A stretch of DNA of 64,000 nucleotides from Mikania micrantha (lineage: Eukaryota; Streptophyta; Magnoliopsida; Asterales; Asteraceae): assembly GCA_009363875.1 (NCBI GenBank), contig CM018685.1, forward strand, positions 60,063,648 to 60,127,647, given 5' to 3'. Positions 33,930 through 46,700 of the stretch are shown here, in pieces. The notes under the pieces are model-generated. The model was not told the origin of the DNA and searched no databases. It was given only the letters and a program-made list of their open reading frames with translations. Every line of letters begins with the position of its first letter. The first letter of the stretch is position 1. Made by a program: the position numbers and the translations under genes.

Positions 33930-34375
33930 TTAACAACACCTGTATCATCCAACTCGGTATGCTTATATATAGGGCATATGTAAGGGACAAGCCCTAGCCA
34001 ACATCCCACCACATACTAAGTCGCATAGGACATTGCTGTTAATGATAATTAAGCATTTTACCTACCATTCGATTCATCCTTCATCATAGCTTTAGTTTAC
34101 TGTTTTCAAAGTTTACAAGTCTATAGCATTCGTATGTACTAGCTTCAATAAGTTTAACAAGCATCGTGTTTAAAAGTTTATGATGTTGACCCCAAAAGCA
34201 TTCATGTTTCCCCTAGGTAACCACCTTAATCTCATTAACACCACCTGTATCATCCCACTCGGTATGCTTATATATAGGGCATATGTAAGGGAACAAGCCC
34301 TAGCCAACATCCCACCACATACTAAGTCGCATAGGACATTGGTATTAATGATAATTAAGCGTCTTACCTACCCTC
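33930..34375. repeat. Duplicated 110-bp segment inside the long LTR
   Basis: Copies at about 33937–34065 and 34226–34370 share CACCTGTATCATCC, CTCGGTATGCTTATATATAG and GCCCTAGCCAACATCCC, and end with AATGATAATTAAGC and TTACCTACC. They differ at a few sites. Confidence 0.8.
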
Positions 34376-34439
34376 CATTTCGTTTATAGCTTTAGCATTA
34401 TGTTTAAGTTTATAGCATGAGTGGACATTGAGGAATCAC

Positions 34440-34975
34440 TGTATGGCAAGCACTGAGAGGCCATAAGTCTACCCCTCAAGTCCCGACTATAAAGGTCACC
34501 CTATGGCAAGCACTGAGAGACCATAACAGGTGCCTTCTAGTCCTGACTGTGAAGAACACATGAAGGCAAGCACTGAGAGACCAACTATTGTTCTTCAAGT
34601 CCCGACTAGGAAGAACACATGAAGGCAAGCACTGAGAGACCAACTATTGTTCTTCCATAGTCTATAGTTTATAGCATCCAATGTTTAACAACCGGAGAGG
34701 CAAGCACTGAGAGGCCAAACCGTTGTTTTAGCTTAATAAGTTTATAGCTTTTAAGTTTAGCAACCGGAGAGGCAAGCACTGAGAGGCCAAACCGTTGCTT
34801 TTGCATAACAAGTTTATAGCTTACAAAGTTTAACAACCGGAGAGGCAAGCACTGAGAGGCCAAACCGTTGTTTTTGCATAACAAGTTTATAACTTACAAA
34901 GTTTAGCAACCGGAGAGGCAAGCACTGAGAGGCCAAACCGTTGCTTTTGCATAACAAGTTTATAGCTTACAAAAT
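34440..34975. repeat. Tandem repeats around AGGCAAGCACTGAGAG
   Basis: Three or four shorter, diverged units (34440–34660, each with GGCAAGCACTGAGAG(A/G)CC) are followed by four well-kept units of about 75 bp (34690–34975). The latter contain CAACCGGAGAGGCAAGCACT, GAGGCCAAACCGTTG and CAAGTTTATAGCTTA. They have no CRISPR-like spacer logic. This is a minisatellite within an LTR. Confidence 0.85.
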
Positions 34976-34979
34976 GTTT

Positions 34980-35330
34980 AAAGCATTCGTAGTTTTAAGC
35001 ATATAGTTTATAGCATAAATGTTAAGCATCTAGTTTAAGTATATAGTTTATAGCTTAAACATCGAGTGCGTAGTTTACGATTATAGTTTATAGCATAAGT
35101 ATCAAGAGTAGCGTTTAAGAATATAGCTTAGAGCATAAGTATAAAGAGCATAGTTTAAGGATATAGTTTATAGCATAAGCTTCAAGAATAGCGATTAAGA
35201 ATATAGCTTAGAGCATAAGTATAAAGAGCATAGTTTAAGAATATAGTTTATAGCTTAAGAATATAGTTTATAACATATGCATTAAGCACTTAGTTTAAGC
35301 ATCAAGTGTATAAATTAACATTCTAGTTTG
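34980..35330. repeat. Degenerate short tandem repeat, TATAGTTTATAGCATAAG
   Basis: Irregular units of about 20–60 bp built on ATATAGTTTATAGC and CATAAGTATCAAGAG words. It continues the repeat-rich part of the LTR. Confidence 0.7.
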
Positions 35331-38039
35331 CAACATAAGCATCAAATCTTCTAAGCATCCAACATATGTTTTCAAGCCTCAAGTTTAAAGTATAAGTTTC
35401 AACATAAATATCATGTTTATGTTTAAAGCATTAAATAACATTTCAAGAGTTTATGAAAATATTTAACATGCTTCTCAGTCCCGAAGTAAAACAAATAAGT
35501 TTGAAAAGGGACAAATGAACTCACCTTAGGTCCGAAGTGTTTGACTAAGTAGAATAAGAATATACGCGCTCTTTGTTTGCACTTGTTTTGATGTTCACGC
35601 TCCTGTATTGAATTCATTGTATTGTAGTTTATAAATATTTGTAACTTATAAGTATGAGTTGTATTGATTCGTGTGCGTGTAAGGGTTAGTGTTAGCCCTA
35701 TCGTTGGCTAACACTAATTAGTCTCGCTCGTCATTCGGCCCTTGTTTACTTGTGGTTACTATTGCATTATCATCATATCATAAATTTATCACACTTACTG
35801 TCATCTTTGATTTCAAAATGGTTTGCGACATCGTAGTTGTAAAGTTTGCAAGCGTATAGTTTCCCAAGTCTTTCACCATTTTGTGAAAATCATCATACAT
35901 TTCATTGCATGTTATTTAACATTATTTAGTTTTAAGTGTTAGATTGCACCCTAGCACATGGGCCGAATAAGGATAGATGGGCCTCAAGTATTAACGTTTT
36001 CCCTAGTCGAGCCTCGTATCAATAAGGTGGGCCGATTGAGTTGGGCTTTAGACTCAAAATGATTACAACAAGTTGGTTACTATTGTTGGGCCAAGAATGA
36101 AGAGTGTGGGCCAAACAAGTAGGAATTGGATCATGTCACCATAGGTTGAACCGGGATTGGGCCATGTATATATACGTGGGCCGAAATGGGGACCATGGGC
36201 CCATTGGGCCAACATGGCCAAAACTTTGCAAACCCATTTTGATTGGTTATTCTATTGAGCCGAGTAGGTTATTGGGCCACAATGAACCTCATGGACTAAC
36301 TAGTGAAGTGGCTAACTAATTGACATGGGCCGAAATTCATTGGGCCCATAGAGTTATTTACTTGGGCCGAAGAATCCGAAATGGAATTGAGATGGTTTTG
36401 GGCCGGCTAAGGGATGTTGGGCCGATTTTGTTGAGATGGCCGAAGGAAAAAGACTTGGGTCTCTTGGAGGGTAGCTGGGTCCATAGAATATATTTGGGCC
36501 GTGGTTCTCACTGGGTCACGATACTGGCCCAACTGAAAGGAGAAGCACGTGGGTCGGACTAAAGATTTCTTCATGGTTGTAGGTAATTGGCCGGTTGACT
36601 CGATAGCATGGGATACCAGCGAACCCTCTAGTTTATTTCGGCTGAAGGTTCGGCCACTGTCAGGACCCTAGCGAACCTTAAGGTTCGTTCACTCTCATGG
36701 TTCGGTGCTGGTGATTCACGAACCTATGGGTTCGTTGGTCGTGACAGGGGTTCGGTAAATGATCTGCCACAGTAGGGTTCGGCAACCATCAATGGAAGGT
36801 TCGCTGTGTGAGAGCTTCACGAACCCTGCAACTTGACATCATCTTCGTGCTTCCTGCTGTGGCTAGACCATTTCCCTTGATGTTATTACACGACAGTAGG
36901 TTCCAGATGGTGTGATGTTCGAGCAAATGGTGGCCTAGGGCCGGTTTTAGAGATGGTGTTCGAATTAACAAGGAAAACCCTATTTTTCAGTTCGTTCTTT
37001 GGTTCGTACCTCGATATCAGCTGGGCAAACGTTCCGATCTGTTGTACTTTCGCGTAGAGGGAGTCGAGAGTTTCGCGTGGGCGCCAAGAACACCCAAATT
37101 CGTTGAGAAATGAGCAAGATAGGCTAGTTTGAAGGTTGAAGATGGTGGTGATTTCTTAGAGAGAGAAATGGACGGGAAACACCTTTTAGAGAGAGAGTGA
37201 AATGAAGAAAATGAGAAAAATTCATCTCATTTGATCTTTTAATACCCCGGGGTGTTCGGGTTCGTTTCGGTTGCTCGGTTTACGGTTTTGTCGCGTATCC
37301 GGCTCGTTACGCGGCTTTTTTTTTCGTAAAGTAAAATAAAATAGTTTATTTTAGGATGACAAAATTATAAATATCATTAGAAATTATATAAAATATCGTT
37401 GCGTATAACTAAATATCGAATTATAATATTTTACGCGTTTTAAATAATTTTCGCGTTTCATTAAATTCATTAACGATATAATGAAATAATTCAAGTTTAA
37501 TTTATTTTATGATGAGTTTCAAAATTGTAAAATGGGAAATATTTTATTTCCTTAATTTATGATCGTTCGTATCGTTATTCGTTTTTTTTTTGTTATCGTT
37601 TCGTCAGATCGCGTCACCATCGCGCGTATTCGTTCGAATCGTCATTCGAACGAACACGTCGATGGTTTAGCTTTCTAATGCTTGTTTTCTACTGTTAAGT
37701 TATTATTTCAGAACGTTAAATCCTCAGAATTATTTGTACAGATCGTCACCTATACGAATAACTCGTCGGTTTAGTATTCCGTAACAATAACCGCTATAGT
37801 TTCGTTTTGTTTAACCTCACAAACGTTTATGCAAACTAATATCACATCAAGTATTTTATATTTCAACACTGTGTTGTCTGACTTGTTTCCGACTGTTAAA
37901 CCCTAAGGTTTAAGTCAGATTCAGACAATCGTTTAATAGTTTCATGTTAATCATAGTTTCCCGTAAAGTATACTTGAGTTACTGTACAAGTTACTGTACA
38001 GTTTACTGTTCCGGTAACGATTCCGGCACAGATGTTACA

Positions 38040-38420
38040 GATCTCCACCGCCCTGCTCCACCGCCGTCGCAGAAACCACTGAGGGTTCCTTCGTGCGAGA
38101 TTGTTTAGGGTTTCTGGTTCGATCGCCTCTGGTTCGAGATTGATGGTGACAGTGGTGGATGGTGGTGGCTCAACAGTAGATGGAGGGGGACGATCGGAGG
38201 TGCGGCGGTAGGTGGGATCTTCGGTGGTCGACGTGGGTTGAAGACAGTGGGGATCGGGACGGTGGGTTGGGAAGACATTTTTTTTTGAAGAGGTTTTTAA
38301 AAACAAACACCCTCATAAACTCTTCTTGCAGATGTTTGGTCCACCTCTTCTGCAAAAGAGGTTTGCAGATGTGGTCCGCAGACATTTTACCTATTAAAAA
38401 ACAAACACCACCTAAGTATC
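38040..38420. repeat. GC-rich segment ending in an ACAAACACC terminus
   Basis: A GC-rich section (38040–38280), with frames that look like chance, ends in paired motifs: AAAAACAAACACC at about 38300 and again at about 38398, bracketing GCAGATGTTTGGTCCACCTC and GTCCGCAGACATTTTACC. The arrangement recurs at 59.5–59.9 kb. Probably the end of a non-autonomous DNA transposon. Confidence 0.4.
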
Positions 38421-40290
38421 AACTCATATTTCGTTTTTTACCTGTTATATCTTACTATTATACATATTTAATATTCATATGTACTAACCAACACTTATCT
38501 TACATGAAGCCTATAAAACCTCCCATTAAACATAGTGAGATAGCATGATTAAAATACCATTTTATCAATTTTTTATCTGATCTCAAAAGTTATAGACCTA
38601 GCGCACTTAAAAATTTCCAACCCTTTCACATAAAATATGTCTTTTTTTTGATAATAACTCAATCATATGTATGCGAAACCTTAAAAAACGTAGCATAGAA
38701 AAAAAAACGATAGTTATAAGGGTGAAACCAATTACAATGATTAATTCTATACAAACATAATTTTTGTCAAATTAAATTGTATGGGAAACATTAAAAAACG
38801 TTATCTTGGAAAAAGTAAAAGGAAAAGGATTTTAAAAAATAAATATATTTTTTAAAAAGGCTTTTAGAAAAAGATCATCTGCAAACCACTGCTAATTTTA
38901 TATTTTTATTCGAGCTGAAGAAAAGACCATGCCAAAAGCTAAAAAAAAATAAACCACACAAAGACCAAGTTACGAATATTTAGGGGTAACTAATTCATCA
39001 TCGAATATCTGGAGGGTTTTTTTTATTTTTTTCATCAAGGATGAAGGGCTAATAATGAACATTTAAGTAAAATAATATTCAAAAAATTATATTCAAAACG
39101 GCTACTTTTAAATTTTATTGCTTTTTAGATGGAAGATTAACGATTTTTGGATTTAGCGAATCTTGCTTTTTTAATATTCATGTTTCCAATTATGCCCACG
39201 CCTGCTTTTCATTTTTACATCAATATCATCAGGATTTGTCCTTTTCTTAAATATCACCTTCTAAATCAACACAAACTGAGAATTTGTAAAGTGTATGAGA
39301 GAAAATAATAATAAAATAAATATTTGTAAATAAAGTAAATATAAAAATATAAAATTAAATGTGATAGGTTAAACAAAATTTAGAGATAAACTTAGAAAAA
39401 TATTATATTTAAACAAAGTTAGAGGCCATCAAAATGATTATATCATGTCAATTTTAGTAGTTTATGTATTCATGAGGCCAACTTATAAAAAAGGATTATA
39501 CATTAATACATTATATTATATTTATCATCCAGACATTATATATATATTTTCTGTAATAAGTAATAGTATATATCATGTTCTTAGGCATCTTTTTTTTTAT
39601 TATTTTTAAATGTAAAAAATAACAAAAGATGCTTATAAAGTTTCAAGCAGTGACAATATTATTCGAATATTCTGATAAACAATCCAACTCAGATAGCGTA
39701 ATTTACGAACAAAGCGTGCTATTTTGTAAGAACGAAAATATATACTAAACAACAATAACAATCATGCATATTATTAGCCAAAATAATGATAGCATTTAAG
39801 AATGATAAGATCTATGCAAACTTAATCTTTATACTTAAGAAAATAAATACTATTTTACATAAATCTTTAAGACCAAACAAACACAATCATACAAACAAAA
39901 CATACTAGACATATAACATATTATTTTAAGCATATTAAACAATTTTGCATTGATAGTTTTAACAATAGATGTAATCATAATTTATACAAAACCTACACAC
40001 TGATTTCACTTGATTTATTCGTTTAAATTACAAACCATCATATTTAAATTAACACAAAAAAAAAATCTATTTTGATTTATGTCCCGTGATGAACAGAATA
40101 CTATAAAATTACTTGTGTTTGTTTTAAATAACATAATATATTATAATATAAATTTCGAATTAAATGGAGACATGTGAAGGGTCATGACTCATGATTGTCC
40201 TTGGATTTTAATTTTTATTAAAGTCGTGGACAACAAATGGCACGTTCGTAAATAACTAAAAAGCTGAGGCGGTTATGATTTCTCAACAAA
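38421..40290. other. AT-rich intergenic DNA upstream of callose synthase
   Basis: No gene or bounded repeat seen. The last few hundred bases should hold the callose synthase promoter, but no motif is specific enough to call. Confidence 0.35.
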
Positions 40291-40485
40291 AGCAGATTGC
40301 AAAATTTAATTTCCATATTTTGTATATTATGGTATTATATTGGCTCCATTCTCTCTAAAACGGTAAAACTATTTTTTCCTTTAATTCGAAGTAGCTTAAA
40401 GTTGCAGTACACATTCCAATCACACTGCCTTTTTCAGGGTTTCTCTCTCCTAGGGTTTGCATTAATCGCAGCTTTCATCACGGAA

Positions 40486-40671
40486 TGTAATTTGAAATCT
40501 CATCTTGATTTGTTCATATTTTGAATTTGTTAATGGTGTTTGTAAGCTTTGGTTGTTGCTTAATTGATTGCGTATACATTTATTAAGTTGATTTTTGTTG
40601 TTTGTTTGTTTGTTTGTTTATTTGTTGATTTTGAAGTAGGTTTGAAGTTAATGTTGAAGTCCTGTTGCCAG
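40486..40671 (+). other. Possible 5' UTR intron of callose synthase
   Basis: A plausible donor, GGAAT|GTAATTTG, and acceptor, TTGCCAG, bracket a T-rich, G/T-patterned stretch (TTTG repeats at about 40598–40625) just upstream of the start codon. The preceding segment has CTCTCTCCTAGGGTTT, typical of plant 5' leaders. Inference only; transcript evidence would settle it. Confidence 0.35.
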
Positions 40672-40702
40672 ATTTGAGTTGGTAAGTTTGAGGGAAGAAA
40701 GA

Positions 40703-43700
40703 ATGACGTCAAGAGGCGGAGCTAGTGCTCCGTCGGATCAACAGACGCCACCGCAACGGCGAATCCTGCGTACACAAACTGCGGGGAATCTGGGAGAGTC
40801 GATATTTGACAGTGAGGTGGTGCCATCGTCGTTGGTGGAGATTGCGCCAATTCTTCGTGTGGCTAATGAAGTTGAGCCTAGTAACCTCAGGGTTGCTTAT
40901 CTTTGTAAGTTTTCTGTTCTAGGCACAACTGTGTTAGACATTCTATAAATGCTGTAATTTTTTATTTTCTTTGCGGTTTGAGTAGTGAAGTAGTGAGGCT
41001 TTGTTTTTTATTTATTTATTTATTTATTATTATTATCATTATTTATTTATTTATTTTAATGTTTTTTTTTGAGACTAAAGGGGAAATATGCTTACAAAAA
41101 CCCTGTCTCGGTAGTCTTAGGAACCTCCCTGCATGGTTGTCTGTCTTTTCGTTTCTCTTTTTGGATCATTAAGTCTTCGGAACCTCCCTGAACAATGTGG
41201 GATTGATAGTGGGGGAAACTAGATAAGAAAACTTTTTATTGTGCTGAAGGAAGTTTTTTTTATGTAAATATGCACTATGTAGTCTATGTTCAATCAATAT
41301 AGCCATTTAGATGTATAATGTCATTATCATTATTGCTATTTTAAAGGCTAGTTCATGTGAATTATAAATTTTAGCTGAATGTTTGTGGTTCATATGCTAC
41401 CTGTGCTTGAAACGAGGTTGAATGGTTTTTTTAAGTTCCCACACATATAATAGTTGTAGGATTGTACCAATCCATTTGACATGCATCATTTCTCTCGAGG
41501 TTTGATGTTTGAAGAAGCGCATCATGCATTTTTTGATAAATATCAATTGATGTTGATTTTTCCTCAGGTTCTTAACATTGGAACCTTTTTGCTCTAATAA
41601 TCGTTTTGAACAGATTATGAATATAGGACCATAGGGTTAAAATCTAGTAGAAATTCTAATTTGAGTCATTATTCATGCTTAAGTATCTGTATTTTACAAT
41701 AGAACCACCTAACTTTTCTAATATATTGATATTACAAACTGGTGGCTTTTGAACGACCTATAATAAAATTTCAGATTGCATATAAGCTGTATGAATGGAT
41801 GATGAATGCATAATCATGATAAAATTGTGTGAGGCTGTTAGCATTGTCCTGTTGTTCTTGATTGCAGTTGAGGTTTATTCTACTGTTATGTATAAGCTAC
41901 TGGATATTGTATCAGAATAGTATTTTACAAGTTGGCATGCTATTAGGTAGTAGAGACGTAACGTATCAATTATCAAAACAGAAATAACGCCTCGGAAATG
42001 TAACTAGTTAATAACCTGAACTGGAAACTGACTATTTAATATCTCATCTGAACCGCAACAAATCTGCGTTGGGGTCCTTTTTTAATTTTGTGGCTATCAT
42101 CTGTATCATGTTTTTCTTTGATGTTGCATTGTTGCTTAAACCTTTGAGAAACTATGTTGATTTTATTTGTGGGATTTGGGTTGTCACTCATGCCCTTCAT
42201 CCATTTTCGAGTTTTTTATTAATGCTACATTGGGTATTTATATATAACACACTTTTGATATGTGTTCTTTTTGCTACATGTTTTACATTGTTTGCTTGTA
42301 TGCATATATTTTGGCTTGGGTGTTTGCGTTTATGTAAAAAAAGATCATAGTAATAGATAAATAAATTATCGTGGCATCTTTTAGCCCGGGGTCTCTTCAG
42401 AAGCAACGTCTTTATTAAAGGGTAAGGCTTTCCTTTGTCTCATATCGCTAGACCCTACAAACTTACAAAGTAGCGAGATTTTACCAGACATGTTTGTTTA
42501 TTTGTTTGTTTAGGGTATATAGGATTTGCCATTCATGGGTAACATATCTTCCTGATATCTTGCAAGTGAAGCACCAAAATTTATTTTGTTTTCCTTTCAG
42601 GCTCGTGCTTGCTCATGTGTATGGACAATGTTGCGAGCTTCGTTTTTCTTGTTCTCTTTCTCTGATGATGCTTTTGCTGCAGGTCGATTTTATGCATTTG
42701 AGAAAGCCCATAGGTTGGACCCCACTTCTAGTGGACGTGGCGTTCGTCAATTCAAAACCGCACTTCTACAACGGCTTGAAAGAGTGAGTTCTCTCTAAAT
42801 GGTTTTTGGGTTGGTTGGGAAATAATTTCACTTATGTGATGATGTGGCATATAGGCCCATACTCACTTCTTGAGGCTCCTTCCCTTTCTCCTTTTTGTAT
42901 TTAGTGTTTCAACCAATGAATAATCATGTTTGTTATCAGGAAAATGATCCGACCTTGATTGGAAGAATGAAAAAAAGCGACGCGCGTGAAATGCAGAGCT
43001 TTTATCGTCACTACTACTCAAAGTACATACAAGCTTTGCAAAGTGCTGCTGACAAGGCAGATCGGTGAGTGTTTTAAGATGCATAGTGGTACTAAGCAGT
43101 GTTCTTGCTGCTTTTTGCATCTTGTTTTTTCCCTTTCATTTTTTCAATACTTGACTCCTATATATGTGCAGTGCACAGCTTACCAAAGCATACCAAACTG
43201 CTAACGTTCTCTTTGAGGTTTTAAAGGCTGTTAACCATACCCAAGCAGTGGAAGTTGACCAGGAGGTGTGTACAAAAGAAAATTTCCTGCTTGTATTGTA
43301 ATGAATATTTCTACAGAATAGTTTAATTGTACTATAACTTTAATTTGGCTATGTCATTAAAAAACTCTCACAGATTCTGGAAACACATGATAAAGTTGCA
43401 CAGAAGACAGAGATCTATCTCCCATACAATATACTACCTCTAGATCCTGATAGTGCCAATCAAGCCATTATGAGATACCCAGAGGTATGGTCAAACTTTC
43501 CATTTACTCCTGCTTTTGCGTTCATATTTTTCCACCAATGTTTGCTTTCTTGGTTTGCAGATTCAAGCTGCGGTTATTGCTCTTCGTAACACGAGGGGTC
43601 TTCCATGGCCGAGGGAATACAAGAAGAAAAACGAAGAAGACATTTTAGATTGGCTTCTAGCTATGTTTGGATTTCAGGTAACATACCTTTCCATGATGTT

Positions 43701-46700
43701 ATAATATTGGCAATGTACATGTGACTAGTGTAATGACATATTATGTTTCATGAGGTCTACACTGAAATGCGTGAATAATAAAGCCATCAAGGAGTTTTAT
43801 TTTTAGTACCATGAGCATTGCATGAATCTTTTCATTTGCAGAAAGATAATGTAGCAAATCAGCGGGAGCATCTGATTTTGTTGCTTGCGAATGTTCACAT
43901 TCGTCAAATTCCTAAACCTGACCAGCAGCCCAAGGTCAGTCACATATAAAGTAAATCTGCAATTATTGCAGTTACTCATGCTTATAACTAAGGATCGCTA
44001 AATGATTATAAAGTGATGTTCTTTCTTTTGTGTATTGTTTGTTTGTTTCATCAGCTGGATGAGCGTGCATTGAATGAAGTGATGAAGAAACTTTTCAAAA
44101 ACTACAAAAAATGGTGCAAGTACTTGGATCGAAAAAGCAGTCTTTGGTGAGGCTTCACATGTATCCCTTTTTCATCCTTAACAATCTCAATAATAGGAAA
44201 CTATGTAACAGACTAACAGCTAGCTAGCATGAGCTATTGACTTGCTAATTGCAGAAGCTTAACCACATGAAGTCCATTCTTTTACGTGAAAAAGGTTGCA
44301 AACTTTATTGGGGGTGTCATTTTTTTGTTCTTACATGGTTTTCTCTTGTGCCAACAATAGGTTGCCAACAATACAGCAAGAAGTTCAACAGCGTAAATTA
44401 TTGTATATGGGTCTTTATCTTCTCATTTGGGGGGAGGCTGCTAACCTGAGATTTATGCCTGAGTGTCTCTGCTACATCTATCATCATGTATGCTTTCTGT
44501 ATTACGATATGTATATGTTTTATTTCTACTCAACCTAGTTAGACAATTTCATTTGTTATTGTTACTGTTTCATATATTTTATACTGGTAAATAAATGCTA
44601 TCTTCAGCTACTGAGCATATGTTTGCAGTCTTTCATGTTTCAAGACATGCGAATGTAAATTCTACCTTAGGAAAGAATGTTGCAGATCTAGATTATAAAT
44701 TTTTTTTACTGTTGCATTGCAATTATAATTACTCTTTGTACAAGGTTGTAAATCTTCCAAAACGAGAGACTTTATATTTTCTGATTTTGGTTTATCATCT
44801 GACTAAATTCCTTTGGGAAGGTTTGTTCGTTTTGTGAGTATATTTCTTTCATTGATGATATTAATGACATTGATTGTCATCTTTTCTAGATGGCTTTTGA
44901 GCTGTATGGTATGCTAGCTGGTAATGTTAGTCTAATGACTGGGGAGAATGTAAAACCAGCTTATGGAGGAGATGAAGAAGCGTTTTTGACAAAAGTGGTT
45001 ACTCCCATCTATAATGTGATAGCAAAGGTATCTGAATAGCATGATCACCGTGATTTTAAAGTTCATGCTTGCAATGTAACTAATTTATATATGGCCATTT
45101 GTTTCATAGGAAGCTGCCTGGAGCAAAATAGGGAAATCAAAACATTCCCAATGGAGAAACTATGATGATCTAAATGAGTATTTCTGGTATGAGTTTATAT
45201 TGGGCTTAAATAAGGTATTGGTTTTATGTTATATTACTGCTAAGATTACCTTGAGCATTTCAGGTCTGTTGATTGTTTCCGGTTAGGTTGGCCAATGCGT
45301 GCTGATGCTGATTTTTTTTGTGAGCCTGAGAAGTCACGCGAGAGTGAAAAAAATGGGGTAAGCTATACCCTTAATGCCTTTTTATCTTTTTTTCTTCTTT
45401 TCTTCTTTTCTGTAATTCAGAACCTTGTTCACTTATTCCTTGGTTCAGGATGGCAAACCAATTGGTAAACATCGACGGGCTGCTAAAGTCAATTTTGTTG
45501 AGATACGGTCATATTGGCATGTTTTTAGAAGCTTTGATAGAATGTGGAGTTTCTTTATATTGTGCTTACAGGTAATAGTTATTGTATTTGATAGCTGATA
45601 CTTGGTATTGCTACTAATAATGTTAATGTCTTCACATTATCATTATTACCATGTCAATTCTCATCACCTGACTAGACAGAATTGGTAACAATCTGTTTCT
45701 TTTTAGGCTATGATTATTGTTGCTTGGAATGGTGATGGAAACCCTGCCAGAATCTTTGATCCTGATGTTTTTAAGAAAGTACTGAGTGTCTTTATAACTG
45801 CTTCAATATTGAAGCTTGGTCAAGGCATGTTAAGCAATTACAATATCACCTTTCTACATATTGTATCAATAACTGCATTTAAAGCAACAAAATTATTATT
45901 TGTTTTGTAGCTGTTTTGGATGTTGTACTAAATTGGAAGGCAAGACAATGCATGCTCTTTTATGACAAATTAAGATACCTTTTAAAGGTTGTATCAGCTG
46001 CAGCCTGGGTGGTAATCTTACCAGTTACTTATGCCTACTCATCAAGAGATCCAGCTGGATTTGCTCAAACAATTAAAGGTTGGTTTGGAAACAGCCAAGG
46101 GTCCCCATCATTGTTCATTTTAGCAGTTGTCATTTACTTGTCACCAAACATGCTGGGTGCTGTGTTCTTTCTATTCCCATTCATAAGGCGTTACCTTGAG
46201 AGTTCAGACTACAGATTTATGATGCTGATGATGTGGTGGTCTCAGGTATGGATTTGTGTATATGTTTACATTTGTTTGAAGTATATGATTTTTGATTGTT
46301 GATTAAAGAATGGTTCACCTATCTATATGTGTGATGAAATATGACAGCCTCGACTTTATGTTGGGAGGGGAATGCACGAAAGCACTTTTTCTCTTTTCAA
46401 GTAAGATATAAAAAAAATTAATTAGTTGAGAACCACTTTGTCAGATTTATGACACTAATGAATTTAAAATTTCAGGTACACAACCTTTTGGATCTTGCTC
46501 ATTATTACTAAGCTAGCATTCAGTTACTATTTGGAGGTCCTAATTTTTGAATTTTGTCAAATTGAACTCGTTTTTTATGCGTGCCTATTCTTTTATGATC
46601 TTGGTACATGTTATATCTTGTAATTGACATTTATAAACAATTATTTCAGATAAAGCCACTTGTGGGTCCTACAAAAGCTATCATGAGTGTTCATATCAAC

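Larger units (their letters stand above)
33459..38039 (-). repeat. Very long 5' LTR (about 4.6 kb) of a Gypsy-type element
   Basis: The left edge TGTCACACCCCGAGCC adjoins the primer-binding site. The most likely right edge is CAGATGTTACA at 38039, so on the minus strand the LTR would run from TGTAACATC to GGGGTGTGACA. The interior is non-coding and full of tandem repeats (33.9–35.4 kb), GGGCC-rich (36.0–36.55 kb) and GGTTCG-rich (36.6–36.8 kb) stretches. A possible promoter with a TATTAAAAG word lies near 37240. The partner LTR and most of the internal region are not in the window. The left edge is firm; the right edge is inferred. Confidence 0.55.

Noticed and set aside
34690..34975. Regular repeats that resemble a CRISPR array at a glance
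   Set aside because: Units are about 75 bp with no unique spacers, in a plant LTR. A minisatellite explains them.
36104..36562. Two adjacent frames of 71 and 80 residues
   Set aside because: They are built on repeated GGGCC words in the long LTR and match no protein that I recognise.
38180..38548. 122-residue frame on the plus strand and its minus-strand counterparts
   Set aside because: They cross a repeat boundary and have no recognisable domain or consistent codon use.
40679..40702. Earlier in-frame Met of callose synthase (MVSLREER)
   Set aside because: Homologues begin near MTSRGG-like sequence, and the extra eight residues come from leader DNA. I start at 40703.
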